Source: Effrenium voratum (lineage: Eukaryota; Sar; Dinophyceae; Suessiales; Symbiodiniaceae). Taken from it: a DNA stretch of 64,000 nt. Below, piece after piece: positions 12,327 to 23,835 of the stretch. The notes under the pieces are model-generated. The model did not search any database. It worked only from the letters and a program-made list of their open reading frames with translations, and was not told the DNA's origin. The position numbers and the translations under genes were made by a program. The number at the start of each line of letters is the position of its first letter. The stretch's first letter is position 1. The stretch is taken from positions 284,984 through 348,983 of the forward strand of contig CAUJNA010003821.1 of assembly GCA_963377175.1 (NCBI GenBank), read 5' to 3'.

Positions 12327-13324
12327 TATCTGTTTACGAAGGGGTGTGTTGTTGAATATAACAAGACCTCAAAAGGACGAGCCCAGAAAGTCTGTTTTGC
12401 AATAGGAGCTGCTAGGCATTTCGTGAAAGACTGCAGAACGTATGTCAAAGCCGCCATATAAAATAGTCAACGGCTGGCCACCCACACAAAGCGGCACACC
12501 TCATCAACCAAAAAAAACACCAAGTGCTGAGGCCCTCCGAGTGTGGAACAAATGGCCCGAGTCAACACCGTCAACTCGATGTGCGTGCTTCAGCCCCCGC
12601 TCTTACGACGAATCGCCTCAGCATGACAAGCAACAACAATGGAGTAATACCTGCGGTCTGGCTCTAAACAGTTTGAGCCATTGAAAAGACGCTTGCTGTT
12701 GCTGCACTTGCAGAAACACTTTTGTTCACGGAACATGGGTGAAACATCTGACAGGACGTTCCATGGTGAACTCTTGCTTTGGCAAATAACTCAATTATAT
12801 CCTCCAGATTTGTTTCCGTTCAGAAGGCAGGCATGGGCACTTCCCTGCTAAATAGTTTGTGAAAAAGGAACCAGGCTATTGCAAACCTGCAAATTAGCAT
12901 AGGACTCAACATGCTCATTTGCTTCAGTTCGCGAATAAAGGGCCGCGGCCGCGTTCCGCGTATGATTTGCGGCGCAACGTCTATTCGGTTCCTTCGTTCG
13001 GAAAAATGCATGCAGGGAAGGAACTTCTCCTTGAGGGGTAGGCTCCCCCGATACATTCCTAAGTGGAAATGATATAAGCTGGGAAATGCGCACATCCTTC
13101 TCTAACAGTTGTGTCCTTTCAATTTACAGTTGCCCATTCTACTGGCCTAAATCAGTCAAGCCCGTCGTTCTCCAATGACCCTTCTAAACAAAAGCGACCT
13201 GAAAGGGCCCATTTATTTTCAGGGTCCCCCCCACCAGCAATTCTTCTGGCTAAGAACCAAAAGCCCCCATTTTGTGCGGTCCGAGTCCGTAAAGACGACC
13301 CACCCATTCTTGCGCCCAATTTTT

Positions 13325-13413
13325 GCTGACCACAGGGCCACTTTGGCCATCTCGTGGAGGTCCTCTGCCTGCAGCACCCGCTGCTCCTCGCTTTTCTTGA
13401 GGAAACCAGGTGT
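13325..13413 (-). CDS. Micro-exon, helical
   Basis: A pyrimidine tract and TTTTAG precede ACACCTGG on the minus strand. GFLKKSEEQRVLQAEDLHEM then AKVALWSAKIG follow. The preceding in-frame TAG is part of the acceptor. The 3' border is not resolved. Element F1 lies about 120 nt upstream. Confidence 0.45.
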
Positions 13414-13531
13414 CTAAAAGAAAAAGGGTGGGAACACCGGGAAGAACACCCAGCTTTTGATGGTGTTTTCTGAACAAACAAATGGGAGAGGAGAAAAACC
13501 AGGTCTCGAAAAGAGAACAAACAAAAAAACA

Positions 13532-13623
13532 CCAGGACCCCCCCAAGGGCTGGCAAAAAAATATGTGAAATGACCTCCCAATTGCTCTTTTGGGGTTATT
13601 TGCCAGCCATCGGAGGATGCTGG
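13532..13623. mobile_element. Family F element, copy F1
   Basis: CCAGGACCCCCCCAAGGGCT start, GAAATGACCTCCCAA core, and TTTGCCAGCCATCGG with a decayed end. Confidence 0.66.
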
Positions 13624-14126
13624 CAGCTGACCTTTTGATGGTGTTTTCAGAACTGGACAGGCTTACCATCCGTCCTTTTGATTCAGCACCATACAGAAAC
13701 GGGCTTCCCTGTACTCTTGCGAGAAACAGAGTGAATTGTAGCCCCGAGTGAATTGTGCCCCTAGACAAGTGACTTCACTCACAATCCCCGGGCTTGAGTG
13801 AATGCATGGACCCATGTATAAACCCCTCCCGTGCACTGGGCCCAAACGAGTCATGGCCGCTTTGGGGTGCCGTGAGGACATCAAAAAAAAATCTCACGTA
13901 CAGCAAATGTCAGTTTGATTCTGAGTCACACTTCGTGAATCACACAATGTAAAGTCATGTCAAACGCACTCCCACTTGTGGGATTGTCTTGAACAATCAG
14001 TTCCCTCTAGTGATAAGTGTGCCCCCCCCACTTCCCCCCAGAGAAAAGAAGAAGAAACCTCGCGACGTCGCGCTCCCTGGGCTGCTCTGCGCAAAATTTG
14101 TCTCCGTCCATCCCCCCAGTCGTGTC

Positions 14127-14222
14127 CTGACAGGCGGCGAGGAGCCGTGCGGCGCCAGGGCCGACCAGGTGCTGGAAGAACTGGCGCATAGTGCAGTGGC
14201 CAAACTCGGTAACAAAACCATC
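14127..14222 (-). CDS. Micro-exon, 32 codons
   Basis: The acceptor is AGAAGAG|GATGG and the donor is TGTCAG|GACACG (GA), phase 0 at both ends. It encodes DGFVTEFGHCTMRQFFQHLV and PGAARLLAACQ. Element F2 lies in the upstream intron, flanked by a direct repeat. Confidence 0.55.
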
Positions 14223-14302
14223 CTCTTCTGGCACCATTTGAGAAGTTAAATAAAAAACAAGAAGTAAATACTTGGTGGCTTTTTCTGAGTTTTTCAAAGA
14301 GC

Positions 14303-14413
14303 ACCAGGACCCCCGGTTTTTTCTTCAAACCCTCGGCCCCAATGGCTGGCAAATGGTCCGTGGAATGACCTCCCAACTTCGGGTTTTTTGCCAGCCATTG
14401 GGGGGCCCTGGCT
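14303..14413. mobile_element. Family F, copy F2
   Basis: CCAGGACCCCC, CAATGGCTGGCAAATGG, GGAATGACCTCCCAAC, then TTTGCCAGCCATTGGGGGG and CCCTGG. Confidence 0.75.
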
Positions 14414-14814
14414 CTTAAGGCACCATTTCAGAAGTTACAATCAAATCAATCAAACAAATCAAACCAGGCAAGACCTGATATCAAAGTAGTCCAATCAGAA
14501 GCAACGGCGCCAAATCAACAGGGCGACTGCAGGTAGCAAGTACCCAACTTATGATCGTGAATTGGGGCCAACAGACTTAGGACTGGGGGCCCACATTCGC
14601 TTGCGACCCTCTCGCCTCGTGGTCTCGCGAAGTAGCCCCACGTAGCCTTTCGCGGTGTCGCCGAGCGAAGCTTCAATCTAAGGGTGCCGTGAGGTTTAAC
14701 AGCCGGAAGAAACCAAATTGCAAATCATCCGTGGGAGTCAAGGCCGGCTTGGAAAATCATATGACGGCTGTCTGAAATTCCTTGTTCCGGAAACCGCCAT
14801 CTTCGCGCGAAAAA

Positions 14815-15370
14815 AAAAATCGCGGTCCCCATCGCGGAACTTTCGCGGGGCTGTTTGTAGAACATTCATCACCAAAGTGGTAGACAAAGTACACTTTCGC
14901 AGCCCCAGCTCGAAAGTCGCGACCTTTCAGTTCCAAAGTAGCACGCAAAGCGCGCTTCCGCAGCTCCAGCTCACAAGCCCTTAGCTACACACGAGAGGAC
15001 CCGCTGGCCTCATGTCCGGAAACTGGCGGGGAGGTCCGTCGACTTTCGCGAAACTTTCGCGGATCTTACTCCAAACATTCGCGAAGATCCGGCTGGAAGT
15101 TGCACTCAACTTGACCCGAAAGCTTCAAAACTCCTGCAAGCTGGTGTCTGCTGGCTGGGGGTTGCTTTTGCAGTGGCGCATTCTGCGGCGACACTCAGGC
15201 TGCGCATTCCCCGACCAACTTTAGTCTGCAGGCATTCTGCGCGTGCACTGCCGGTAAACACACACGATTCATCACTCCAGCTTCCTGTTAGCAAGCCACC
15301 CTTACACAAAACTTTCGCGAATAAAAAAATAACATTCGCGACCCCCTTCGCGGAACTTTCGCGGAGGTCA
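14815..15370. repeat. Region rich in TTCGCG motifs
   Basis: About ten dispersed ACTTTCGCG / ATTCGCG units at irregular spacing, some paired on both strands. No coding frame. Confidence 0.55.
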
Positions 15371-16294
15371 ACGCCAAGACCAAAAGGTCTTCCCTTTCAT
15401 AGCTCAATACAAGGACCTTTCGGACGACTCTCATATGTGCAATCAGAATACAGTCCGGTTCTTCAGTCATTAAAGAACCAGACTGCATTCTAGACTTCTT
15501 GTTGAGCAAAGGTTTTGGTTGTGGGATGGCCACTTTGCAACCTGAAAGAGTGGTTGAAAAGGCCCCGAGTTCTGGGAATCCAGGTCCCAAGGTCCCTGGG
15601 TATCAGGAGTCAGAGGCACCAACAGTTCAGCGGGTCTTTGGCTTGCGCTGAGAAATGCGGGTTTCTGTTCCCCTTTTGGCTGCTCTCCAAAGAAAACCAA
15701 TCATGTTGGACGACCATTCTGAGAATTTTGCAAGCAAGTAGTGGATCCTGGTGACAATTCATTGAGGCTGTGTTCTTACGGGGGGGCAAGAAAGTTTTCA
15801 AGTTTGACACCCTTCCAACTCAACCTGCATGATCAACCCGTCTGCGGGGATCATCCAAGCAAGCTGAAATGTCCGGCTTGACTTTGAATCGTGCTCTTGG
15901 GAAGATGATGATGATGATGGTGTCTGGTGTGGATATTCCTAGGCTCTGGCCAACGCGAATTGATTAGGGAGGTACTTGAAGCAGGACGTGCTTGGCCCGA
16001 GTGCGCGGCATAGGCTCAAATAGATACACGTGATATCCTATGACCATGACTTATTTTGTCGCAGCCTACCCTCCCTCCGATCATGAACGCTCGCAGGGTT
16101 TTTGGGGGAAGGTTCGGGGTCCACTCTCAGAATTCTTGGACAGAGGGAAACTCGTAGTTAGAATTTGCCGTTTTCCCCCTACGCATCATTGGACCAATGG
16201 GTCTGGATCTTCATTGGAGGCTTTGGACCAAAAAACCGCCTTTTTGAGGCAAAGGAAAAAACAAAAACATTAGAATTCCCTGCGCCTTATACAA

Positions 16295-16424
16295 CTAGGT
16301 CCTCCAGTAGAGAGCTTAGAATAAGTTGGTACCAACTTTTTTCAGGATGTCTATTCTAGTAGGGGAAAACCCTCCCAACCAACAAAAAGGGGTGAGAGGT
16401 CGGGCACCTAGCTGGGGGGCCTAG
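16295..16424. mobile_element. Family B, copy B4
   Basis: CTAGGTCCTCCAGTAGAG start, the shared core, CACCTAGCTGGGGGGCCTAG end. It lies 75 nt before A4. Confidence 0.78.
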
Positions 16425-16498
16425 ACCAAAAAGTGGCGATCTTGGCTTTGGCGCCAAACAAAGGCCTTTCTGAGGCAAACAGGAAAACATCACAACTG

Positions 16499-16567
16499 CC
16501 TGGAGTCTCCATGACCCTTAAAAAATGGAGTCATGGACCCATTCTTAAATGGTCATGGAGACTCCAA
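16499..16567. mobile_element. Family A, copy A4 (short)
   Basis: 69 bp with both ends. The right end has one change (CTCCAAG). It borders the 16575-16738 exon candidate. Confidence 0.75.
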
Positions 16568-16574
16568 GTACCTG

Positions 16575-16738
16575 CGCCTCAGATAAAAAAGTGGCCGCCG
16601 AGTTCGTTGACGCCCCGCCGACTTCGGCCGAGCAGCGCCGGCACCGCCAAGACGGCTGCGGCCAGCTCCGCAGCCTCCCGCGTTTCGCGAGCCCGACCCG
16701 GGCCCGCCCGCCCCGAAACTTTGCCATGGAAAGTGACA
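16575..16738 (-). CDS. Probable exon framed by two family A elements
   Basis: GC-rich coding-like segment between A4 and A5. The minus strand offers TREAAELAAAVLAVPALLG in one frame and an Arg-rich second frame that ends exactly at GCGCAG|GTAC beside the element. The plus strand offers KKVAAEFVDAPPTSAEQRR. Strand and frame are unsettled. Confidence 0.35.
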
Positions 16739-16740
16739 TA

Positions 16741-16808
16741 CCTGGAGTCTCCATGACCGGGGTCATTGCCCATGACTTCTGTGGACCCATTTTTCAAGGG
16801 TCATGGAC
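16741..16808. mobile_element. Family A, copy A5 (right end lost)
   Basis: CCTGGAGTCTCCATGACC start. The right end stops at GGTCATGGAC without the terminal ten bases. Confidence 0.65.
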
Positions 16809-17364
16809 GAAGAACAATCTGGATCCCCGAGTAGCCACTTTCTTCCAGCCACTGTACACACTAGTAGCCCATAATTTAAGGCAAAAGTAGCTGGAGAATA
16901 CGGGCAACTGCTGTGATTCTTAGTGACTAACTCAGAAACCCATGAAGAACCCGTATAAAATACCATAAAATGCACGGATGGTTCTCCTTACTCTCTGAAA
17001 TATGGCCTGGCAAGGTTGGATTTCCCAAACGGGTTCGACTTTTTGTACGGCCCTTCCCCCCCCAACCAAAAAAAAGAGAGAATATCCAGCAGCCTCCCAG
17101 GGTGGTCCATTTGTACCTGCAGTTGTGTGAGCCATTGAGGGTGCTGGATGGTGGTCCCCTTTTACCACCAAAAAGGGTTGGTAGACCTCACAAGACACTC
17201 TCACAAGACACCTCCATTTTCAACCACAGGCCTACAAGTCCTGGCACAGTCAGACAAGACCATGTTGATCAAAACTGGATTCAACTTCCAGTTTTTCTGC
17301 GCCAATCGGCTCCCTTAAGCCCAGGTATGTCCAAGCTCTCAACATAAAGCAACGCCATAGTTTG

Positions 17365-17474
17365 CTAGGTCCTCCAGAGAGGTTTGAATAAGCTGGTACC
17401 CACTTTTTTCTGTTGTCTATTTTGGTCGGGGAAGGCTTCCCCAGAAAGGGTACAAGGGGCACTGGGGGAACCCT
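17365..17474. mobile_element. Family B, copy B5 (right end decayed)
   Basis: CTAGGTCCTCCAGAGAGG start and GGTACCCACTTTTTTCTG core. The final CCTAG is lost. Confidence 0.68.
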
Positions 17475-17770
17475 ACGGAGTCAACCATGGTCGACCTTGA
17501 TCCCAGGTCGACAACACCATTGCCACCACGCCTCACTTTATGAGGACTGCGTAGTGAGGAACCTCGATACCAACACAACCCACCGGAACACCTAAATCCC
17601 GAACACCACCGAGAAAAAAAGCACCACCGATCACGACTGATTCAAAACAACACTGGTCAACCTCCTTCCCCTGTAAGAAAACAAAACAACGAAAAAAAAC
17701 AAAAAAAATGCAGCCCACCCGAGGCCGGCCCCATTGAACCTCCGCCCCGCCCAGCTGTGGGACTCGCGAC

Positions 17771-17900
17771 CTGCGGCAGGTTGCGCTCCGTGAGGTTCTC
17801 GAGGAGCCCCGGCAGCCACGCCAGGGGCGCCGCCTTCGCCGCCTCGCCTCCAACTCCGAGCGTCTCGCCGGGGGAGACTCGGAGAAGCGGAAAGGCCGAG
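17771..17900 (-). CDS. Micro-exon, HEAT-like
   Basis: LGVGGEAAKAAPLAWLPGLL then ENLTERNLPQ ends at CCGCAG|GTCGCG (GT, phase 0). The 5' border is uncertain: GGAG|GCGAGG would give AG|G in phase 1. An H-family element lies about 40 nt upstream on the minus strand. Confidence 0.45.
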
Positions 17901-17929
17901 CCGCTTTCTGCGTTTCAGGCCCCTGGAAC

Positions 17930-18015
17930 AAATGAGAAGATATGTCCAGTAGTGAGAAATTCCCTTTAAAATCAAAGGGGAGAATAAAACATATAAGCAA
18001 ATGGAAGCTTCTGGA
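17930..18015 (+). mobile_element. Family H repeat, copy H1
   Basis: It shares ATGTCCAGTAGTGA, ATTCCCTTTAAAA and AGCAAATGGAAGC with 58070-58172, same order and strand. Confidence 0.55.
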
Positions 18016-18099
18016 TGGAGGGGAAAAGGCAACCGATCTATCTCGAACAAATGTCGATGGATGCTCCGGGAAGAGTCGAGAGTCGAATCGTGCTGCAAG

Positions 18100-20000
18100 A
18101 TGCCCGAGCGGAACAGAGATTTACGAGAGCACATGCAAAGCAAGAGACACGAGAGCACATGTCGAGCGCACATGCAAAGCAAGAAACACGAGAGCGTGCG
18201 CAAAAGGAAGGAGAGGCAACGCAGAGCAGCAAGATGCCGGAGAGAACACGCACAGCAACAAACACAAGATTACAATTCCCCGAGAGGACGCTCGCAGCAA
18301 ATTGCACGAAAAAAACATGCGCGGCAAAACCGCACGAACGAATAGGCGGACCAATTTGTACGAGCAGACTTGAACGCGAAAGCTTGCGTGAAACATCTTG
18401 CGCGAAAAAAATATGAACACAACATTGAACTATAGTGGTCTTTTAAGGTGGCGCAGCGTGGACGAAACCAAAACTGACACCGTGTGCGTGGATCTGCGCG
18501 GTCGAGGTTCACAAACTCACAGCTGTGATCAAGGTTCAACAACTCGTGATATTTGCTGTCTTTCTGTCATGCGCACGACCCTCTGCGAAAATCAGCGTAG
18601 TCGAGGTTCAAAACCTGGGGGGCTTGCTACTTTTTGACACTCCCGCGTGACTCTCTGCATGGATCGAGGTTTAGCAACTTGTGGCGTTTGCTGCTTATGC
18701 AGCGCCCGCAACCCTCTGCGTTGTTGGCGTGGTCGACGCAAAAACCATCGCGTATCTCCTTTGGGATTTGCGCACCCTCTGCGTGCACTTGCAACCAATG
18801 CTCACGCTGAGCAAAGTATCGGCCAAGTTTGTTTTCAAGGTCGAACCAAAGAGCATGCAAGTACTGGCTGGTTTGAGCCGCTCGGAGCAACGTGTTCTAG
18901 CTCAACCCTGGCTGCCTTCGATTGTGGGACTTAGACCGTAATGTTCAAACAGGTCAAACTCTCACATCTCAACATATGGCTTCCACTTCTAAGATCGGAC
19001 GGGCTGGGCATTTGCAAGGGCTTGGCACCAAATAGGACAGCGACCGGCTTACACGGTTTGCGTGTTTTTGGTTTCCCTTTACAGCCCCCGAAGGGGGAAC
19101 CCAACCAACCAGATGGAGGACGGCTGCGCTGTGATTTCTGGCAACTCAACCTCTCTCTTTCTCAAAGCACGAGCCGGGATGGCATGATCCGAGTGTTTGC
19201 TGCTTCAGGCGTAAGCGTCAGCGCTGGAATGTCACCCCACCCCCTCAAGTGCCCGGCACCCTCTGAAGCGGCGCGGCGGGGTTCAAACACAAATTGAGTA
19301 GCAGGCAAACTTTTGACGAACTTCCAAGCCTAAGCGCATACTTGCATTAGATGACATCAGAATCACATGACATCACATTACGTTACGCTGCGAACCTGCT
19401 CGTGCTGGTGGGCTGCTGGCCTGAAAGCCTGCAGGTCCCCAACAGGCCACAGGACAGGAGTCATTTTTACTATTTCTGCTTTGGCATGTTTTGCCTCTCA
19501 TTGCTACTTGTTCAGACTCGCTTTGCGTTTAACACTTCTTTGTTTCTTTTATGTTCTAACTTTCGCAACACAGCCCCAAACCCATGCCCAATGCCCGACT
19601 GCCCGGCTGATGTGTAAGATAGCTTTGCTTCTGCCTTTGGCGCAGAACAACTCGCATAGAGAACTTGGGCAGAGACGTTTAAATACAGTGCTTGCAACAA
19701 GAGCTTGCTGAGTCGACCTGCGCATAGACTCAGGGACCACCAGCACACAGAACGTGCACGCGCAACTTGCGCAGAGAAGCTTGCGTGGAGTTGTTGCGCA
19801 CAAAGGCTTGCACAGGGACCCTTGCAGCTACGTCTCGAAGATTTGCAACCTGAAGCAGTATCAGAGAAGGACGCACATAAACACGCTGTGGCAGCGCGGA
19901 CAAAAGAGCACTTTGCACGCAAATGTGAACACATAAATGCCAGAAGTCAACGCTCACTATATGTTATGCTTTCGGGCCACCCATGGTTCTAGTTGTTGGG
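18100..20000. repeat. Degenerate repeat field without supported gene
   Basis: It holds three diffuse motif sets. GCAAGAGACACGAGAGC-like units lie at 18125-18260. GAGGTTCAACAACT-like units with CCCTCTGCG lie at 18500-18790. TTGCGCAGA-type units lie at 19640-19930. Open frames here follow the repeats and are not taken as genes. Confidence 0.5.
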
Positions 20001-20123
20001 ACACTAAGCCTTGAGATGCACAGCGCTCGGTTGATGCTCGGCGGGAGGACATGGAAAGACTACCCCAATCCGAAGTATGTCACCCACAGCGGCGGGAGAA
20101 CCCCAATAAACAATTAGCAAGTA

Positions 20124-20214
20124 CCTGGAGTCTCCATGACCCTTTAAAAATGGGTCCATGACCCCATTATGTTGGGCAATGACCCCATTTTGTAAGGTTG
20201 CTGGAGACTCCAGG
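20124..20214. mobile_element. Family A, copy A6
   Basis: 91 bp with both ends intact and TA on each side. It is the last recognised element before the element-free block. Confidence 0.8.
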
Positions 20215-20467
20215 TAGATACCAATTGGTAAAGACCCCCCCATGCCATCATTCTGTGAGGAATCCCCCGTTTGCGATTGAAACCGATTAATGCTTATTAC
20301 ATTTACAGAGAGGAGCCATGCATTCTGACCACAGCACGAGGCGAGCAAAAGTGCAATCCTCCAAAACGAGTTGCACTCCTGCATCCTGAATACGAAATCT
20401 TTGCGAGTACAAAGCTTGCGCGACTCCACCGCCGCGCACATTGTTCGTACCGTGCGCTCTCCAGCCA

Positions 20468-20495
20468 TTGATCCAGCCATCCATCACCCATCCAT

Positions 20496-20542
<47 letters not shown>

Positions 20543-20571
20543 TCCAGCCATCCATCCATCCATCCATCCAT
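20468..20571. repeat. Tetranucleotide microsatellite (CAGC/CATC)n
   Basis: Uninterrupted CCAG units flanked by CCAT units. Confidence 0.9.
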
Positions 20572-20812
20572 TAGCCCGAACCTTTGACGCCCCTATCAAA
20601 AGCGCCTTGGATCTGCTGCTTTGCCACCCTGCGGTAGTGCGCAGTCACGGCCCGCACTGCGCTGCAGCAGGCTGCGTCATCCTGGTCCATCAGCATCTCC
20701 CGGAACCACGGCCTGAGTCACAGGCAGAGGCAGAGACGTCCAAAATACATGAACCCTCGGCAACTTTGGGCCTACGCGCGGTTGATAGTCCAGAATTGAG
20801 CAACTGTTAGGC

Positions 20813-21098
20813 AATGAATGAATGAATGAATGAATGAATGAATGAATGAATGAATGAATGAATGAATGAATGAATGAACGAATGAACGAATGAACGAATG
20901 AACGAATGAACGAATGGACGAATGAACGAACGAACGAACAAACGAATGAATGAATGAATGCATGAATGGATGGAACATGATGAAAGGAATGAAAAAAAGG
21001 ATGGGTGGACGGACGGACGGATAAATGGATGGACGGAATGAACGGATGGACGGATGCCCGCATGCATGCGTGCATGCATGGATGGATGGATTAATGAA
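20813..21098. repeat. Tetranucleotide microsatellite (GAAT)n with variants
   Basis: Long GAAT tract grading into GAAC, GGAC, GGAT and GCAT units. Confidence 0.9.
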
Positions 21099-22006
21099 TT
21101 CATTTCTCACTAATGATTCATGAATTAGTTATCTGTTTAAGTATTTTGTTGGCTAGTGAACCATTTGGTTAACGCATTCCCAATCAATCCCGTCTTGATG
21201 TTTCATGATTTGTGTCTGCTTCACATCTCGGCAAAACTGCGATTTATGTTTTAAAGTAGTCCTCGCAGGGTTGCCAGAAACAAAGTGAAGAAGCAAGACT
21301 CACGGACCTTCATTTGGAATAGGTTTTCAAAGGAAACGGAGAGAAGTTGGCTTGGGCTCCACATATTACAGGAGGCCTTTCTTTTTGCTTCAGGCGCAGC
21401 GCAGAAGAAGTTGGTTGACACAATGAGCGTTTTCCCATGGGAAAGGTGTTTACCTTCGCAAGACACCCCCTAAGTAAGGAATCATGAAGCCCGACGCAAT
21501 CGAAGAGCTTTGCCTATGCCAGCAGTTTGTCTCTGTAAACACTAGCCTAAAAGCTCTTGCCAAACCTTTAAGATTCCATTCCACGTAATCTCTAGACGTC
21601 ACCCAACGAAACATTCAACTCTTGCAAGGGTCGGCCAGCAAAGGTCATGTTGAACTCACCATGAAAGGAACATGTAAAGTCCGCTGCTGAACCCCGACAT
21701 GGCTGGCAAAGGGGAGCAGGATGCCCGCCACATATCTCGAAATGGGTTTTAAGAACCCTATTTTGCGGTTGGTTTAAAGACAAATCTAAGGCCGTGTTAC
21801 CCAATCTCGGACAATTTGCGCATACCATGTTAAACACCGTGCTCCATCTCAAGGAGGCTCCCAGCAAGCTCAGCTAGCGACAGAGAACAAGCAAAATAAT
21901 TTGCAAGCAACATTATGGCTAAAACTCAAACACAAACAGCGGCAGACCATGGCAGGCCAAAGGATGACTCAAAGAACGTCACAAAGCAACACATAGTCCC
22001 GCAATC
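21099..22006. other. Upstream region of the methyltransferase-like gene
   Basis: No element, repeat or exon was recognised. A trans-splice acceptor for a spliced leader could lie here but cannot be identified by eye. Confidence 0.35.
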
Positions 22007-22342
22007 ATGGAGCTGCAGGCAGTTTGTCCAGCGCCGCCGCTGGCCTTGGATCAAATACTAAACGAGATTGGCCAGCGGGCCCCTGTGCGTCGCTTCCAGA
22101 TGTGCGAGGTCTTTGGCGGCACGCGCTGTGTGACGTCCGCGTTCAACCGTGTCAAGGATGGCACAGCGGCTTGCTTCGACGTACGCGACGTGTCTGGAAC
22201 CTCTACTAACATTCACACCAAGGAGGGCCTCATCCTGGCAGCGATCCTCATCGCCTCGACGCTCGCAGGGGGCGTGTGCCTGATCCAGCCGACGTGTGGT
22301 AGCTGGGTGTGGGTGTCACGAGGGGTGTCACTACGGGGCCTC
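22007..22342 (+). CDS. Methyltransferase-like family, exon 1 (EVFGG / QPTC motifs)
   Basis: It starts at ATG (MELQAVCPAPPLALDQ). MCEVFGGTRCVTSAF looks like the SAM-binding motif I of cytosine-C5 methyltransferase folds. CFDVRD would be the acidic motif II, and LIQPTCGSWVWVSRG sits where such enzymes have the PPC catalytic loop. I recall a large dinoflagellate family of this pattern (motif I, PPCSSW, SRG, LGD, GN, EQP). Here the first Pro of PPC is replaced but Cys is kept. The best phase-0 end is CTC|GACACT, a GA donor, after SRGVSLRGL. Whether it is catalytic is unknown. Confidence 0.65.
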
Positions 22343-22660
22343 GACACTCTACAGCGCATGAGGTTTTGTGTCATTGGTTTGATTCCAGGTTTCTTATCTT
22401 TGGTCCTCTGTTTGCGTTGAAGTGTCATCAGTGTTTCGGAATGTGTCCCGGTCAAGGAAATGCAGCCCAAAGGCAGACAAAGCAAATGATTTGCAAATGG
22501 CCGGAGTGCATTCCGTTCCCAGTCTAACGAATCTTCTTTGAACCCTGCGTCGGCCCCCGGGAACATTATGTGAGTTTAGCTTTCCGGATGCCAGCGATTC
22601 TATTACTTGGCGGATGGCACACAGGAGTTTCAGACGGTTTTTGCCCATTTGCACGCTCAG

Positions 22661-22783
22661 GTCTTGACGGGAGATTGCTCGCGAAAATTTGTGCTATGCG
22701 GAAACCGGACGGCGCGGACGGTGGCTGAGATTTTGCTGCCTTTGTGCTACATATACTGCGTGCGGCCGGTGCTGGAGCAACCA
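22661..22783 (+). CDS. Methyltransferase-like family, exon 2 (GN...EQP)
   Basis: The acceptor is CACGCTCAG|GTCTTG, phase 0. It encodes VLTGDCSRKFVLCGNRTA, then LLPLCYIYCVRPVLEQP. GD, GN and EQP fall in the order and spacing I recall for the family. The exon ends CCA|GCGTCT, a GC donor in phase 0. Reading through would hit TGA three codons later. Confidence 0.68.
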
Positions 22784-22953
22784 GCGTCTTGACTCAGAAA
22801 CTTCATAGCTAAGACAGTTCGCGCTATGAAGCACATTTACTATTGGACATCACTGACATCACTTTCTTTTTCCCACGTGACGGATAGTATTGTCACAACA
22901 GGGCCACCATGGTGAGTGCTGCAGACAAAAGCTCCAACGCATTCTTCGCGCAG

Positions 22954-23109
22954 GCATCAAGCCTTCTCTTCAAGTGGCCTGGCCTCGAGCAGCCGCACTG
23001 GCTCGCTGCCAGAATCTGCATGGAGGATTTCGGCGGGGCCTCTCAGAAGCCCTTGAGCTTCAGGGGAACTTGGCCCGGGTTGCCGTGGCTAGAGTTCTTA
23101 AGCAAGAAG
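22954..23109 (+). CDS. Methyltransferase-like family, exon 3
   Basis: The acceptor is TTCGCGCAG|GCATCA and the donor is AAGAAG|GTGAGG, both phase 0. ASSLLFKWPGLEQPHW continues directly from EQP in exon 2. MEDFGGASQKPLSF matches the family's FG-x-PTPK-like block as I remember it. The adjoining ATG at 22909 is upstream intron sequence in this model. Confidence 0.65.
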
Positions 23110-23633
23110 GTGAGGGAGCTGCCTGCGGACAGCGGGCATCGTATGCCTGCGCGCGTGGTCCTGGCAAAGAAGGGGCCCAGGCCACAAAATTTGGTTTACA
23201 TGCTTTTCATTGTTCTCAATGGGAAGTTTTAATCGAAGTACCGACAGACACAAAAGCAGACGGCCCCAGTTCACCAGTCCTCTCAGGGAAGCAGCACTTT
23301 GAAGGGAAATTGTAAAGTGGACCTGGTTTTGGATAAGCCCAGCCCGTTGACAGCTTTTCACTAGGATGACTAGGCAACAATAGTGAAACATGTCGATGGC
23401 TGTTTCAGGTCCCCTAGGGTTGTAGGGTTTGTTGCCCCCGGTCAACTGCTGAATGAAAGCCCGTTGAAATCGTAAACCTGGCCCTTTTCGCAGTCAGGGT
23501 TTTAGTTCCTTTCAGACCCGGCCCCAGAAGTCACCCGTCTCACAAAGTGTTAATGCTTTGGACAAGGACCTGGCAACCCCTTGCTTGAGCCCAATAGAAC
23601 GGCCTTTTTTAAAATGGGATACAGCACAGTTTC

Positions 23634-23742
23634 TGGAAGCCATTGGTGTTGAACCCAATATCAAATGCCACGCAACAAAAGCTGCTGGCAGCCGTTGGTG
23701 TTGCACACAGTTTCAAACGCCACGCAAAAGAAGTTGCTGCAG
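23634..23742 (+). repeat. About 52-bp imperfect duplication
   Basis: GGAAGCCATTGGTGTTGAAC and GGCAGCCGTTGGTGTTGCAC head two related units ending CAAA(T/C)GCCACGCAA. Confidence 0.6.
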
Positions 23743-23835
23743 CCAGTTGCACCTACTAACTGAGTGCTTTCCACAAGTAGCTAGCTACTCGCCTTCAACT
23801 GGCTACAGCCAAACACGTGGCCTGCCTGACGGCAG

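Larger units (their letters stand above)
8851..13300. other. No gene supported apart from the weak frame at 10473
   Basis: Intron- or intergenic-like sequence with B3 and A3. No coding segment with matched borders was found. Confidence 0.4.

Noticed and set aside
20677..21110. Minus-strand frames of about 100-130 codons rich in Ser-Phe-Ile-His
   Set aside because: Translation of the GAAT microsatellite in three frames.
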